A DNA stretch of 64,000 nt from CBDBDZ01 sp965204215 (GCA_965204215.1 CBDBDZ010000013.1:868001-932000); one strand, 5' to 3'. Shown: positions 1 through 9,843, counted from the first letter of the stretch. Translations and numbers: made by a program. The notes: generated by a model from the letters alone, not told the origin.

Positions 1-1
1 T

Positions 2-2128
2 ATATTTAGCGATATTACCTATTTATTAGTCCCAGATGTCGATGCAAATGTAGATAAATTTCCCGCGGCTAATAATCTTATGGATCGGCTGCTTTATTCT
101 TTACCCTACCCAGCAAATGAATATAAACAATCTCATAGTATAGTTAAAACCTTAGTTCGATGGCGATTGAAAACTTATTTAAAAACCAGACACCGTATAG
201 ACTTCCTTTATGGGAGGGTATTTAGCTTAAAGAATATGGGCTCTAAGGCTCTTGATAATATCGAAAACTTTTTTGGACCGTTTCATCTTGGTACGCTTTT
301 TCAAGTCCTTCACTTTTTTCCGAAGAATCATATAAGCAATCGATTTGGTCATAATGTATTTGTGTTACCAGAGCTGTTTTATAGACACTGGAGGTTTCCT
401 ACGTATTATTTTATTGGTGAAGAGAATGGTTTGTTTAGCCCAGAATCCGTTGAATTATTTCAAAGGTATATGAAACAATTTGGTAGAGATATCCAGATTA
501 AAAAATTTGCTAACTATGGTCATCAAGATTGTGTTTTTGGAGATAAAAATTTACCTATTCTCAACTCCATTGAACAATTTTTTAGACAGTCCGTTGAGGT
601 TGAGCAAGATAATCAAGAGTTGCAATGGGTGGCAGAACCTTGTTTGTATGGGCCAATACGAACAATGGTCAGGAGTCAATCGACATTAGATTTTATGTGT
701 TCTGCTACTATGCAGGTGGGTGAAGCAACTTATGTTGTTGCTATTCCCATTAAATTAAATAACACAAGTATTACAAGTAATTGCGATAAATCAATGAAAA
801 CATGGAGTGTAGAGTTAATAAAATCAGAGTTGAAATACAGTGAATGTGTTTCGACAAATAAACATTTTTGGGCTACCCAACAAATAAAAGTTGAGGATAA
901 TTCTGGAGATTGGTTAATATTTCTAGTCAATGATTTGTGCTTTGATTTATCTCAACAGGTTAAAGACTTCAATGCCATTCAGCTTTACTGCGCGAAATCA
1001 ATAAAAGAGGCAATTGATAAAACGCCTCATTTGATTCATTCCATTCTTCGGTATAAATTAACTTCAGCTTCTACAGAGCTGTCATTTATTGTTGGTAGTT
1101 GTCAATATCAACCAACCATTATGGATTTAGTGCCAGCCTGGAGCAGTTATCAATCGTTAGCTGAACATTTAGACAGCCAATCCACTCAAGTTGATTTTAT
1201 GTTATTGCTAGGTGACCAAATATATAGTGATGCTACTAATGGTTTAATGGACCCAATCAATCTTGAAGACAAATATGCTGCTAAATATCGAATGCTGTTT
1301 TCTAATAGACATGTTCAAAGAGTGTTAGGACAAGTGCCAGTGCAAATGATGCCAGATGACCATGAGTTTATAAATGACTGGGAGCCAATGTCAGACAATG
1401 ACGAAGTTATGAAAAAAATTAAACAAGAAGGGCTAAAGTACTATAACTATTTTCAGCAGACCCTATATCAGCGAGAACGAATAAAAGGAAAAGGGTTATG
1501 GTACTCCTGGGAATATCATAATCATGCTTTTTTTATGCTCGATAGCCGCACTGAAAGACAGCACAGACACATTGCAAATATGTATCGGGCGTCTATGTTA
1601 AGTGAAGCACAGATAACAGCGTTGCGGCAGTGGATGCAAGATAATCAACACAATGACAATATCAAAATTATTTGTTCAGCTTCAATGCTCTTGCCAAGAA
1701 GAGTTGATGCCGTTAAATTGAGTCCACTGCATTCAGATAGCTGGGATGGTTACCCTGCAACAAGAGAGTTAATATTGGATATGATAGTGGAATTTCAACT
1801 ATCTAACCTTATTTTTATTTCGGGTGATGAACATCTAGGTCTAGTGGCAGAAATAACTTTATCAAAGGGTAATAACATTACAAGCGTACTCTCTGTGCAT
1901 ACTCCAGCGCTTTATGCTCCGGTTAACTTTGTCAACACAAAAGCTAAAGACCTAATCTTGGAAGATGTCTATGTCACGGCAGGTAATACCAAAGTTGAGG
2001 TTTCAACTCATATAACGCAGACTCAAAGCAGTTATAGTTATATGAATATTTTCAAAGATAATGAAAACAAATACAAATTGTCAGTAACCTACAAAGATGG
2101 TAAGAAAGTTGTTTACTCTATTTATTAA
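2..2128 (+). CDS. alpha/beta-hydrolase-like / PhoD-type phosphatase fusion, 5' end outside window
   Basis: The reading frame is open from base 2, so the protein begins left of the window and the Met at 80 is internal. The first visible part ends in a motif YGHQDCVFG (about 514-540), the kind of hydrolase-like tail I know from cholesterol-oxidase-type GMC oxidoreductases. From about 1075 onward is a PhoD-like metallophosphatase domain: FIVGSCQ, LGDQIY (about 1209), DDHEF (about 1357) and GDEHLG (about 1825), the expected metal-binding Asp/His positions. I infer a multidomain protein, possibly with a GMC oxidase domain upstream. The TAA stop coincides with the target site of a short repeat element into which an IS30 later inserted. 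The function of the fused PhoD part is unknown; no signal peptide can be judged from this fragment. Confidence 0.75.
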   Translation: MFSDITYLLVPDVDANVDKFPAANNLMDRLLYSLPYPANEYKQSHSIVKTLVRWRLKTYLKTRHRIDFLYGRVFSLKNMGSKALDNIENFFGPFHLGTLFQVLHFFPKNHISNRFGHNVFVLPELFYRHWRFPTYYFIGEENGLFSPESVELFQRYMKQFGRDIQIKKFANYGHQDCVFGDKNLPILNSIEQFFRQSVEVEQDNQELQWVAEPCLYGPIRTMVRSQSTLDFMCSATMQVGEATYVVAIPIKLNNTSITSNCDKSMKTWSVELIKSELKYSECVSTNKHFWATQQIKVEDNSGDWLIFLVNDLCFDLSQQVKDFNAIQLYCAKSIKEAIDKTPHLIHSILRYKLTSASTELSFIVGSCQYQPTIMDLVPAWSSYQSLAEHLDSQSTQVDFMLLLGDQIYSDATNGLMDPINLEDKYAAKYRMLFSNRHVQRVLGQVPVQMMPDDHEFINDWEPMSDNDEVMKKIKQEGLKYYNYFQQTLYQRERIKGKGLWYSWEYHNHAFFMLDSRTERQHRHIANMYRASMLSEAQITALRQWMQDNQHNDNIKIICSASMLLPRRVDAVKLSPLHSDSWDGYPATRELILDMIVEFQLSNLIFISGDEHLGLVAEITLSKGNNITSVLSVHTPALYAPVNFVNTKAKDLILEDVYVTAGNTKVEVSTHITQTQSSYSYMNIFKDNENKYKLSVTYKDGKKVVYSIY

Positions 2129-2133
2129 CCTGG

Positions 2134-3223
2134 CGCACATTCAACTCATAAGTGCACATTGGTTAGAAAAAATAAGTTTATCTTGAGTTAGCTCAAGAAA
2201 TACCTGCCAAGGGGTTTTGTACCCCAAGCATTTACGTGGTCGATTATTAATTTTATCAACCGCATTAAATACCTCGGTAGTGGTTACTTTATCTAATGCC
2301 ATGCCCTTAGGAAAATAACGTCTAAGCAACCCATTGCTTTGTTCGTTTAAGCCCCTCTCCCAACTATGATAAGGCCTAGCAAAATAGCCTTTACAATCGA
2401 GCTTTTCGGCAATGATATTATGGGCTGAGAACTCACGACCATTATCATAGGTTATCGTGTGGACATAATCCCTAAAAGTAGCTAAAAGAGTGATAACTGC
2501 GGCGCTTGTTAGCTCTGCTGTCTTACGGGCAATTGGCATAGCTAGATAAAGTCGACTACGCCGCTCTGCTAGTGTAACGATAGCTCCTTTATGGCCTTTA
2601 CCAATAACCGTGTCCGCTTCCCAATCGCCTAATCGGCTTTTTTTATCAACAATAGAGGGGCGTTCTTCAATATCAATCCGATTGGGGATACGGCCTCTAT
2701 AATCGTTCTTACCATAGCGTTTGCGGTTCTTTTTAGAGGCATGACTCAAATGCCGATAAAGATTGCCTCCCTTGGCTTTATCGGCATAAATAAAGCGATA
2801 GACACTTTCATGATGAATACTAATGCCTTGCTCCATCTTGAGAATGGCGCAAATAATCTCAGGACTCCAGTCTATCTTCAACTTCTTAATAATAAAATCT
2901 TGAATCGATTTTGTTAGCTTTATTGACTTTGTCTTCATTTGATGTCGTTGCTGAGCTTTCTGATGAGCCTGCTTAAAACGGTAACCATTCAAGCCAGTAT
3001 TGCGCTTCAATTCACGACCTATCGTTGTATGGTGACGACCCATACTTTTTGCTATCGATGAATTGCTAAATCCGCTTCGTTTCATGGTGTAAATGTGGTA
3101 TCTTTCGTTGTCGGTTAATTGTATATATCGTGTGGTCATTGCATCACCTTTAAGTTTTTCGACGAACTGCATTATACAGTTAATCGACTTTTTTAAGATG
3201 TGCACTTATTATGCGAACTTAGG
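2134..3223 (-). mobile_element. IS30-family insertion sequence with TGG target duplication
   Basis: A 1090-bp element with 26-bp imperfect terminal repeats: both ends carry TAAGTGCACAT at the inner end of the repeat. It is flanked by TGG (2131-2133 and 3224-3226). It sits inside a miniature element, whose first bases CCTGG are left at 2129-2133 and whose remainder resumes at 3227. One transposase gene fills it on the minus strand. Confidence 0.85.
2141..3139 (-). CDS. IS30-family transposase
   Basis: 332 aa, usual for the family. It has an N-terminal helix-turn-helix region (LTDNERYHIYTMKRSGFSN...IAKSMGRHHTTIGREL), then a DDE integrase core with WEADTVIGKG, ITYDNGREF and the Glu region LNEQSNGLLRRYFPKG. 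I chose the ATG at 3137-3139, preceded by AAAGGTGA at good spacing, over a further upstream ATG that lacks a ribosome binding site and lies by the terminal repeat. The gene looks intact. Confidence 0.93.
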   Translation of the reverse strand: MTTRYIQLTDNERYHIYTMKRSGFSNSSIAKSMGRHHTTIGRELKRNTGLNGYRFKQAHQKAQQRHQMKTKSIKLTKSIQDFIIKKLKIDWSPEIICAILKMEQGISIHHESVYRFIYADKAKGGNLYRHLSHASKKNRKRYGKNDYRGRIPNRIDIEERPSIVDKKSRLGDWEADTVIGKGHKGAIVTLAERRSRLYLAMPIARKTAELTSAAVITLLATFRDYVHTITYDNGREFSAHNIIAEKLDCKGYFARPYHSWERGLNEQSNGLLRRYFPKGMALDKVTTTEVFNAVDKINNRPRKCLGYKTPWQVFLELTQDKLIFSNQCALMS

Positions 3224-3226
3224 TGG

Positions 3227-3427
3227 TAATAAAAAATATTGCTCCTGCGTATTTCAATGGCTCGCGACCGGGCTGGCGCTTGTCGATGGTACCTTCCTGT
3301 GCCACATATTTGCTCGAAAAATAATACTCACCATGACCCTGTTATGTTTCCGCTTATTTTCCTTGCGCGAGCTACTATTTTTATTGTCATTTTTGCCTTC
3401 GCTACAATTTCTAATGCATAATCTGGG
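3227..3427. repeat. chimeric miniature element, interrupted by IS30
   Basis: The left part (AATAAAAAATATTGCTCCTG, ending in TTCCTGTGCCACATATTTGCTCG) matches the element at 6747. The right part (from about 3310, CGAAAAATAATACTCACCAT, to CTAATGCATAATCTGGG) matches the 174-bp family at 20361, 37928 and 39156. The first five bases lie across the IS30 at 2129-2133. It ends about 11 bp past the stop of the AraC-type gene. Confidence 0.75.
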
Positions 3428-3438
3428 TTTAATCAAAT

Positions 3439-4506
3439 TTAAAGTGTATTAGTAGAATCAACAGCATCAGATTGTTTATAAGTTAAAGGAGTCACTCCTA
3501 ACCAGCTTTTAAAGGAGCGAATAAAAGTGCTGGCTTCGGAAAATCCCAGCAACCATGCAATTTGTTCAATATTGTGCTGACCTGCATCTAATAAGTGAAT
3601 GGCTATATCGCGTCTGGTATCTTCTTTAATGCGTTGATAAGAGGTTCCCTCTTTTTTCAGATGACGGCGCAATGTTTGCGGCTGCAAGCGAATATGGCTG
3701 GAAGCTTCTTCCATGGTAGGTGTGTGTTGTTGTTCGCGTATGGAGCGCTCCATCCAGCGTCTTAAACGAAAAGCAACGGAGCTGCTGCGTCTGGTTTGCG
3801 CCAGCAGTTTTTCATCAACATTTGGTAAGAATTCTTTTAAATCGCTAATAACGCGAATTACGTTCAGTCCAAAAGAACGTCTGTCAAAAATTATGCAGTT
3901 TTGCGATTGGTTAAATTTTACAGGCGCACCGTAAAATACAAAGCGATATTCGCTGCCATACCAAGGTTCGGAATAGTCTAAATCCACAGATTGTATTGGA
4001 ATAAATTCGCCCACTAGCCAACACTGCAAGCGGTGTATAGTGCTAAGCATTATTTCTAAAATGTAAGGATTAATAACAGCATTGTCCACTTTGCGAATGG
4101 CAGAAAAATAGATATGACCGCTACTTTCTTTTAAATCAAAATAGATAGATAAATCTAATAAATTGTAAAAGTCACAACACAATTTGAGTGATTCAAAGAT
4201 CGTATTGCAAGTCAGGCAAGCACGGCTCATTAGCTTGAAAGCTCCGCTTTTTATAGGGGTTAGTAATAAACCGAGTGCTTCATCATCTAATTGTTTACGG
4301 ATTTCACCCGTGAGTTGAGAAAAAGATTCGATAGGAATACGCAAGTTATTGTTAAGCAATACCTGCGGCGGAATACGAAATTTGGCTAGTAATTGAGGAA
4401 TATTTAAACCAGCCTCTTGCCCGCCCTGCAACATGTTTTGCACAAAGGGAGCGGCGATAGTCAGACCAATTTCTCGATTGTTTTTTACTCTTTTTTTGGG
4501 GTACAT
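3439..4506 (-). CDS. AraC-family regulator with arabinose-binding-type N-domain
   Basis: The N-terminal two thirds resemble the ligand-sensing domain of OruR/ArgR-type AraC regulators (IPQLLAKFRIPPQVL, then LGLLLTPIKSGAFKLM). The last 100 residues are a double helix-turn-helix (MEEASSHIRLQPQTLRRHLK... and IEQIAWLLGFSEASTFIRSF). The start is uncertain: a GTG at 4540-4542 also fits, but it would lie almost on a plausible -10 (TATACAAT, about 4548-4555 reverse), so I prefer the ATG at 4504-4506. It is divergent from glcB with about 80 bp between them, so it may control glcB or the molybdenum enzyme genes beyond. The effector is unknown. Confidence 0.85.
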   Translation of the reverse strand: MYPKKRVKNNREIGLTIAAPFVQNMLQGGQEAGLNIPQLLAKFRIPPQVLLNNNLRIPIESFSQLTGEIRKQLDDEALGLLLTPIKSGAFKLMSRACLTCNTIFESLKLCCDFYNLLDLSIYFDLKESSGHIYFSAIRKVDNAVINPYILEIMLSTIHRLQCWLVGEFIPIQSVDLDYSEPWYGSEYRFVFYGAPVKFNQSQNCIIFDRRSFGLNVIRVISDLKEFLPNVDEKLLAQTRRSSSVAFRLRRWMERSIREQQHTPTMEEASSHIRLQPQTLRRHLKKEGTSYQRIKEDTRRDIAIHLLDAGQHNIEQIAWLLGFSEASTFIRSFKSWLGVTPLTYKQSDAVDSTNTL

Positions 4507-4588
4507 GGTAAGTTTTAATGGAAACGAATGGGTAGAGACCACGATTATTGTATAATGTTTTATTTTTAAATTTAACTAGATATACGCT

Positions 4589-6751
4589 ATGTCATTTAAT
4601 CGAATTGCAAAACATCAACTCAATGTTGCTGAACAGTTATTAACATTTGTCGAAAATGATTTGTTGTCAGGCCTGGATATTATTTCTGATCATTTTTGGA
4701 ATGGTTTTTCGCAACTTGTAGAGGATTTAACTCCGAAAAATAGAGCTTTACTAGAAAAGAGAGATTTACTGCAACAACAAATTGATAGTTGGCACAACAA
4801 TAATAACTATGAAGCAACAAGCTATAAAACCTTTTTAAAGGAAATTGGTTATCTATTACCAGAAGGTGAAGACTTTCAAATAAGCACTGACAATATTGAT
4901 AGTGAAATAGCAGAGCAAGCGGGTCCTCAGTTGGTAGTTCCAGTCAAAAATGCACGTTTTGCTCTTAATGCTTGCAACGCCAGATGGGGTAGTTTGTATG
5001 ATGCGCTCTATGGTACTGACGCTATTTCCGATGAAGGTGGTGCTGAGCAAGGTAGCGGTTATAATCCCATCCGTGGTAATAAAGTTATCACCTATGGCAG
5101 GAATTTGCTTGATAAGGTTTTACCATTAAATAACGCCAGTCACCATCAAGTTACAGCTTATAAAATTATAAATGGACTGTTAAGTGTAACATTAGACGAT
5201 GGCACGAACAGTACAATAGCTGATTCGTCCAAATTAGTTGGCTTCAGAGGCGATGCTCAAAGCCCTGCCTCAATATTAATTGTTAATAACCATCTGCACC
5301 TTGATATAATAATTGATACTGATCACCCCATAGGTAAAACGGATAAAGCAGGTGTCTGTGACATTATGATGGAAGCCGCAGTAACGACTATTATGGATTG
5401 TGAAGACTCTGTGGCAGCAGTGGATTGTGAAGATAAAGTGGAGGTTTACAGTAATTGGCTGGGTTTGATGAAAGGAACATTGGAAGAATCGTTTGAAAAA
5501 AACGGTAGCATGATGACACGCAGTATGAATGCAGATATCAATTATAATACTGCCAGTGGCGATACCTTAACGATGCATGGACGTTCACTATTATTGGTTC
5601 GCAATGTGGGACATTTAATGACCAATAATGCAATACTTGATAGCAGTGGTGCCGAAGTGTTTGAAGGTATTATGGATGCTATGATAACTACAGCAGCAGC
5701 TCTGCACGATTTAAAAAAGCGAGGCAATTCAAAAACTGGCAGCATTTATATTGTAAAGCCGAAAATGCATGGTCCAGAAGAGGTAGCATTAAGTTGTGAG
5801 TTGTTTAGCCGTGTTGAAGCCATATTGAGCATTGCCCCTAATACATTGAAAATAGGTATTATGGATGAAGAGCGCCGTACCACAGTTAATTTAAAAGAAT
5901 GTATTAGGGTCGCCAAAGAGCGAGTGGTATTTATTAATACCGGATTTTTAGATAGAACAGGGGATGAAATTCATACCTCCATGCAAGCAGGGGCAATGGT
6001 TGCCAAAACCAAAATGAAACAACAAACCTGGATTAATGCTTATGAAGCATGGAATGTGGATATTGGCATTCGATGTGGCTTGCCCGGTCGTGCGCAAATT
6101 GGTAAAGGAATGTGGGCAATGCCCGACGAAATGGCCGCTATGTTGGAGCAGAAAATAGGGCATCCTGCTTCAGGGGCGAATACTGCCTGGGTACCATCAC
6201 CTAATGGTGCGGTACTACACAGTATCCACTATCACCAGGTCAGTGTTGAGGAACGACAACAGGCCATCGCTCAGAAATTACAACAAGGTGAATGTGCAAG
6301 TCTTGACGATATTTTGCAAATTCCATTATTGCAGGGTTGTTTGAGTGACGAAGAGATACAGTTTGAGTTAGATAATAATGCACAGGGTATTTTAGGCTAT
6401 GTTGTACGCTGGATAGATAACGGTGTAGGTTGTTCAAAAGTACCCGATATTAATGCAGTAGGGTTAATGGAAGACAGAGCTACCCTACGTATATCTTCAC
6501 AACATTTAGCCAATTGGTTGTTACATGGAATTTGTACCAGACAACAGGTGACAGAATCACTTAGACGTATGGCAGTGATTGTTGATACACAAAACGCAAG
6601 TGATCCCGGTTACATACCAATGGCACCTGATTATGAGGGTACTGCTTTTCAAGCGGCATGTGATTTGGTTTTTAAAGGTATCGATCAACCATCAGGTTAT
6701 ACTGAACCATTGTTGCATGCTTACCGTCTAAAGAAAAAACTATTAACCTGA
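4589..6751 (+). CDS. glcB: malate synthase G
   Basis: 720 aa, the normal size of the G isoform. It condenses glyoxylate with acetyl-CoA to malate in the cytoplasm. Family landmarks include TIMDCEDSVAAVDCEDKV, GRSLLLVRNVGHLM with the substrate Arg, KIGIMDEERRTTVNLKECI with the Mg ligand Glu, FINTGFLDRTGDEIHTSM, and the C-terminal VPDINAVGLMEDRATLRIS region that holds the catalytic Asp. The gene faces an AraC-type regulator. The last Thr and the stop codon (ACC TGA) are formed by the junction with the miniature element that starts at 6747, so the original C-terminus has been altered slightly. Confidence 0.96.
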   Translation: MSFNRIAKHQLNVAEQLLTFVENDLLSGLDIISDHFWNGFSQLVEDLTPKNRALLEKRDLLQQQIDSWHNNNNYEATSYKTFLKEIGYLLPEGEDFQISTDNIDSEIAEQAGPQLVVPVKNARFALNACNARWGSLYDALYGTDAISDEGGAEQGSGYNPIRGNKVITYGRNLLDKVLPLNNASHHQVTAYKIINGLLSVTLDDGTNSTIADSSKLVGFRGDAQSPASILIVNNHLHLDIIIDTDHPIGKTDKAGVCDIMMEAAVTTIMDCEDSVAAVDCEDKVEVYSNWLGLMKGTLEESFEKNGSMMTRSMNADINYNTASGDTLTMHGRSLLLVRNVGHLMTNNAILDSSGAEVFEGIMDAMITTAAALHDLKKRGNSKTGSIYIVKPKMHGPEEVALSCELFSRVEAILSIAPNTLKIGIMDEERRTTVNLKECIRVAKERVVFINTGFLDRTGDEIHTSMQAGAMVAKTKMKQQTWINAYEAWNVDIGIRCGLPGRAQIGKGMWAMPDEMAAMLEQKIGHPASGANTAWVPSPNGAVLHSIHYHQVSVEERQQAIAQKLQQGECASLDDILQIPLLQGCLSDEEIQFELDNNAQGILGYVVRWIDNGVGCSKVPDINAVGLMEDRATLRISSQHLANWLLHGICTRQQVTESLRRMAVIVDTQNASDPGYIPMAPDYEGTAFQAACDLVFKGIDQPSGYTEPLLHAYRLKKKLLT

Positions 6752-6892
6752 CAATAAAATATCGCTCCTGCGTATTTTATTAGTCACCATTAAAATACTT
6801 GCGAAAATATGCGAATTTTCTTGTATTTCAATGGTTCGTGACCGCGTTGGTGGCACTTCCTTGTACCACATATTAGCTCGGTATTTTTATGG
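6747..6892. repeat. miniature element, second family
   Basis: Begins CCTGACAATAAAATATCGCT and ends near CTCGGTATTTTTATGG, matching in inverted form the shorter 71-bp copy at 35805. Flanked by ATTAA (6742-6746) and an imperfect TTTAA at the right, so the right boundary is approximate. The rest of this gene-free stretch (6893-7057) holds only an AT-rich leader; I see no further structure in it. Confidence 0.7.
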
Positions 6893-7057
6893 TTTTAATC
6901 TATAGGTAAAAGTGTTACTATAATGTTATTACAGCAATTAGATAACAGATTATGCAAGAAATAAAAGCGATTGTCAGCGTAATCAATCGTTTTGTTTGGA
7001 GTCACCTATGTTGGTGATCTTTGGAATGCAAGTTTGTCCTTAACCATAGAGAACCTC

Positions 7058-7549
7058 ATGATTGAATTTGAAATAAATGGGCAACCCCAGCAGGTAGATG
7101 CCGACCCGAACATGCCACTATTATGGGTCATACGTGACATATTGCAATTAACAGGTACCAAGTTTGGTTGCGGTTTAGCTCAATGCGGTGCATGCACAGT
7201 ACATCTTAATGGTAATGCCATCCGCTCCTGTGTAACCCCTGTTATTGCGGCACAGGGTGCGAAAATCACAACCATAGAAGGAGTTGCCCTCGATAGTGAT
7301 AATTTACACCCATTGCAACAAGCGTGGTTAGATGAGCAAGTGCCACAATGTGGTTATTGTCAGTCGGGGCAAATCATGTCGGCACTGTCGTTGTTAAACC
7401 AAAATCCCAATCCAGATGATGCAGCTATTGATAGTGCAATGTCAGGTAATATTTGCCGTTGTGGTATGTATGGGCGAATTCGTAATGCCATTAAGCGCGG
7501 TGCAAAAGTGGTGAACAATTTTGACCCTAATCAGCAACAAGAGGTGTAA
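7058..7549 (+). CDS. [2Fe-2S] subunit of a molybdenum hydroxylase (isoquinoline 1-oxidoreductase alpha type)
   Basis: 163 aa. Two iron-sulphur motifs are visible: the plant-type CGLAQCGACTVHLNG and the all-helical CGYCQSGQ...GNICRCGMYGRI. This is the small electron-transfer subunit that carries electrons from the molybdopterin subunit encoded next. I took the ATG at 7058, where the conserved MIEFEINGQ begins; upstream in-frame starts add 22 residues that do not look family-like. The next gene starts one base after this stop. The pair lacks a separate FAD subunit, as in IorAB-type enzymes, which pass electrons onward to a cytochrome or quinone. The substrate is unknown; an aldehyde or N-heterocycle is plausible. 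Confidence 0.9.
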   Translation: MIEFEINGQPQQVDADPNMPLLWVIRDILQLTGTKFGCGLAQCGACTVHLNGNAIRSCVTPVIAAQGAKITTIEGVALDSDNLHPLQQAWLDEQVPQCGYCQSGQIMSALSLLNQNPNPDDAAIDSAMSGNICRCGMYGRIRNAIKRGAKVVNNFDPNQQQEV

Positions 7550-7550
7550 C

Positions 7551-9776
7551 ATGGCACATAAGCATTCAAAGCTAGGAAAGTGGACTCGTCGCAGTTTTAT
7601 TGCAGGTGGTGTTTTGGTTGGCAGTGTGCTGTTAGTTGGTGTTGGCATTCGTCGAGTTGATCGTCGAGACAAAGTCGCATCATTAGTCACTGCCGATTCA
7701 GAACAACTGCTCAATTTGTGGGTAAAAATTGACAAGGCAGGGAAGATTACAGCTATTGTTCCACACAGTGAAATGGGGCAAGGCGTACAGACGGCACTTA
7801 CTCAAATGTTAGCTGATGAGTTGGATGCGAATTGGGATGATGTTGATTTTGTAGAAGCGCCCGCGGATACAGAGTATACTAATGGCGCTTTGGCTAAAGG
7901 TTATTTGCTTGGCAATAGAGAATTGCCCTCTTTGCTAACACCTACTGTTAATGGCGTATTCCATCATTTAAGCAATGCAATGGTACAGCAGATAACTGGC
8001 GGTAGTTTAAGTGTTCGCACTACAGGTATTCATGGTATGAGGGTGGCTGGAGCATCGGCAAGAGAAATGTTAATTAAAGCTGCAGCCAGTAAATGGCATG
8101 TTAATGTAAGTGAACTAAGTACCTCGAACAGTGAGGTACTGCACAAGATAAGTGGAAAGCGTGCATCTTATGCTGAATTGGTTGAAGATGCTGCCAAATT
8201 TGTTCCCTCTGCTAAGCCGAAATTAAAAACGATTAATGAATTTACCTTGATGGGTAAAAAAGTACCGCGCCGGGATTTACTGGGCAAAGTTAAGGGCACG
8301 GCAAAATTTGGTATTGATGCCCAATTGCCGAATATGCACTATGCTGCTGTTAAAACAGCACCTGTCTTTGGCGCTAAAGTTAAGCGGTTTAACCAAAGTA
8401 ATGCGCTGAATGCGCCACAAGTTACCGATGTTGTTAATTTAGATAACGCGGTTGCAGTGGTTGCTACAAGTTATTGGCATGCTCAAAATGCACTGAATGG
8501 TTTAGATATTAAGTGGACTAAAACCGAACATGACACTATTGATAGTGAGAAATTAGAAAATCAATTTGTTGCCGATTTGCGGCGTGCTCATGAAAAAGGT
8601 GACAGTACCGATGAAGTTAAGCAGGGCGATATTGAAAGCGCTTTCAAAGAGGCTAATCGAATAATTGAGGCAAGTTATCAAATACCCTTTCTTGCACATG
8701 CATGTATGGAACCACTTAATGCAACTGTAAGTTTTAATAATGAACGTTGCTCAATTTGGACTGGAACACAAAATCCTTTAGGTGCAAAATACGACGTGGC
8801 TAAAGCACTGGATATTGATGCGGAAAACATCGACTTTCATCAACATTTTATGGGAGGTGGTTTTGGCAGGCGTTCTTCGCCTGATTATATTATCCAGGCG
8901 GCGCGTATCGCTTTGCAAGTGCAAAAGCCAGTCAAGTTAATTTGGTCAAGACAAGAAGATACGCAACAAGACCGTTATCGCCCTGCAGTGGTATCGCAGT
9001 TTCGCGGCGCACTTAATAGCAGTGGTCAGGTAACAGCATGGGATAATATCTATCACGAAAAGCATGAACCTGTTGAAGCGCCCATTATTCCCTATACTAT
9101 CAATGCCAAACACATTCATCATATAGATAGCCCCACTCATGTGCCTTTTGGTCCGTGGCGCAGTGTCGACCATTCTGCACACGGTTTCTTTACAGAGGTG
9201 TTTATCGATGAACTGGCTACGGTCAGTGGTCAAGACCCATACCAGTACAGAAAATCCCTGTTAACTGATAAGCCGCGATTTAGCAAATTGCTTGATGAAG
9301 CTGCTTCTCGCGCAGGCTGGGGCAGAGTATTGCCAGATAATATTGGTATGGGTATCGCCATTCATCAATCTTTTGGCTCTATTGTTGCTCAAGTGGTAGA
9401 AGTAAGCTATCAAGATAAACAAATCAAAGTTGATAAAGTCACTTGTGTGGGAGACCCTGGTTTTGCTGTTGCGCCCGATGGGTTTAAAGCACAAATGGAA
9501 TCGGGTATCATTTACGGGTTAAGTGCAGCTTTGTATGGGGAAATTACTATCAAAGATGGAGCCGTTCAGCAAAGCGCTTTTCATGACTACCCAGTGGTTA
9601 GAATGCCCGAAGCGCCACTTATTGATGTCTATATTGTCAACAGTGGTGAACCTTGGGGCGGGGCGGGTGAGCCAGCGACGCCAGTGATTGCGCCAGCACT
9701 TATTAATGCCATTTATCAAGCAACAGGTGAGCGGATAAGACGCTTGCCTATAACGCAACATCAATTTAAGGCATAG
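7551..9776 (+). CDS. molybdopterin-binding subunit, isoquinoline 1-oxidoreductase beta type, Tat exported
   Basis: 741 aa. The N-terminus carries a twin-arginine signal (TRRSFIAGG followed by a hydrophobic run), so the enzyme is probably carried to the periplasm with its iron-sulphur partner. Moco-binding landmarks are MGGGFGRRSSPDYI and the C-terminal GGAGEPATPVIAPALINAI, whose Glu corresponds to the active-site glutamate of this family. The start ATG at 7551 follows GAGGTG. Translationally coupled to the upstream [2Fe-2S] gene. The substrate cannot be read from sequence; its closeness to steroid genes is suggestive only. An IorB-like aldehyde dehydrogenase is the main alternative. Confidence 0.9.
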   Translation: MAHKHSKLGKWTRRSFIAGGVLVGSVLLVGVGIRRVDRRDKVASLVTADSEQLLNLWVKIDKAGKITAIVPHSEMGQGVQTALTQMLADELDANWDDVDFVEAPADTEYTNGALAKGYLLGNRELPSLLTPTVNGVFHHLSNAMVQQITGGSLSVRTTGIHGMRVAGASAREMLIKAAASKWHVNVSELSTSNSEVLHKISGKRASYAELVEDAAKFVPSAKPKLKTINEFTLMGKKVPRRDLLGKVKGTAKFGIDAQLPNMHYAAVKTAPVFGAKVKRFNQSNALNAPQVTDVVNLDNAVAVVATSYWHAQNALNGLDIKWTKTEHDTIDSEKLENQFVADLRRAHEKGDSTDEVKQGDIESAFKEANRIIEASYQIPFLAHACMEPLNATVSFNNERCSIWTGTQNPLGAKYDVAKALDIDAENIDFHQHFMGGGFGRRSSPDYIIQAARIALQVQKPVKLIWSRQEDTQQDRYRPAVVSQFRGALNSSGQVTAWDNIYHEKHEPVEAPIIPYTINAKHIHHIDSPTHVPFGPWRSVDHSAHGFFTEVFIDELATVSGQDPYQYRKSLLTDKPRFSKLLDEAASRAGWGRVLPDNIGMGIAIHQSFGSIVAQVVEVSYQDKQIKVDKVTCVGDPGFAVAPDGFKAQMESGIIYGLSAALYGEITIKDGAVQQSAFHDYPVVRMPEAPLIDVYIVNSGEPWGGAGEPATPVIAPALINAIYQATGERIRRLPITQHQFKA

Positions 9777-9843
9777 TTGAAATCAGCAGTTGGTTTTATA
9801 ATTTACATCCCTTTTGAAATATACAGGCGACGTTGTTAAATAC

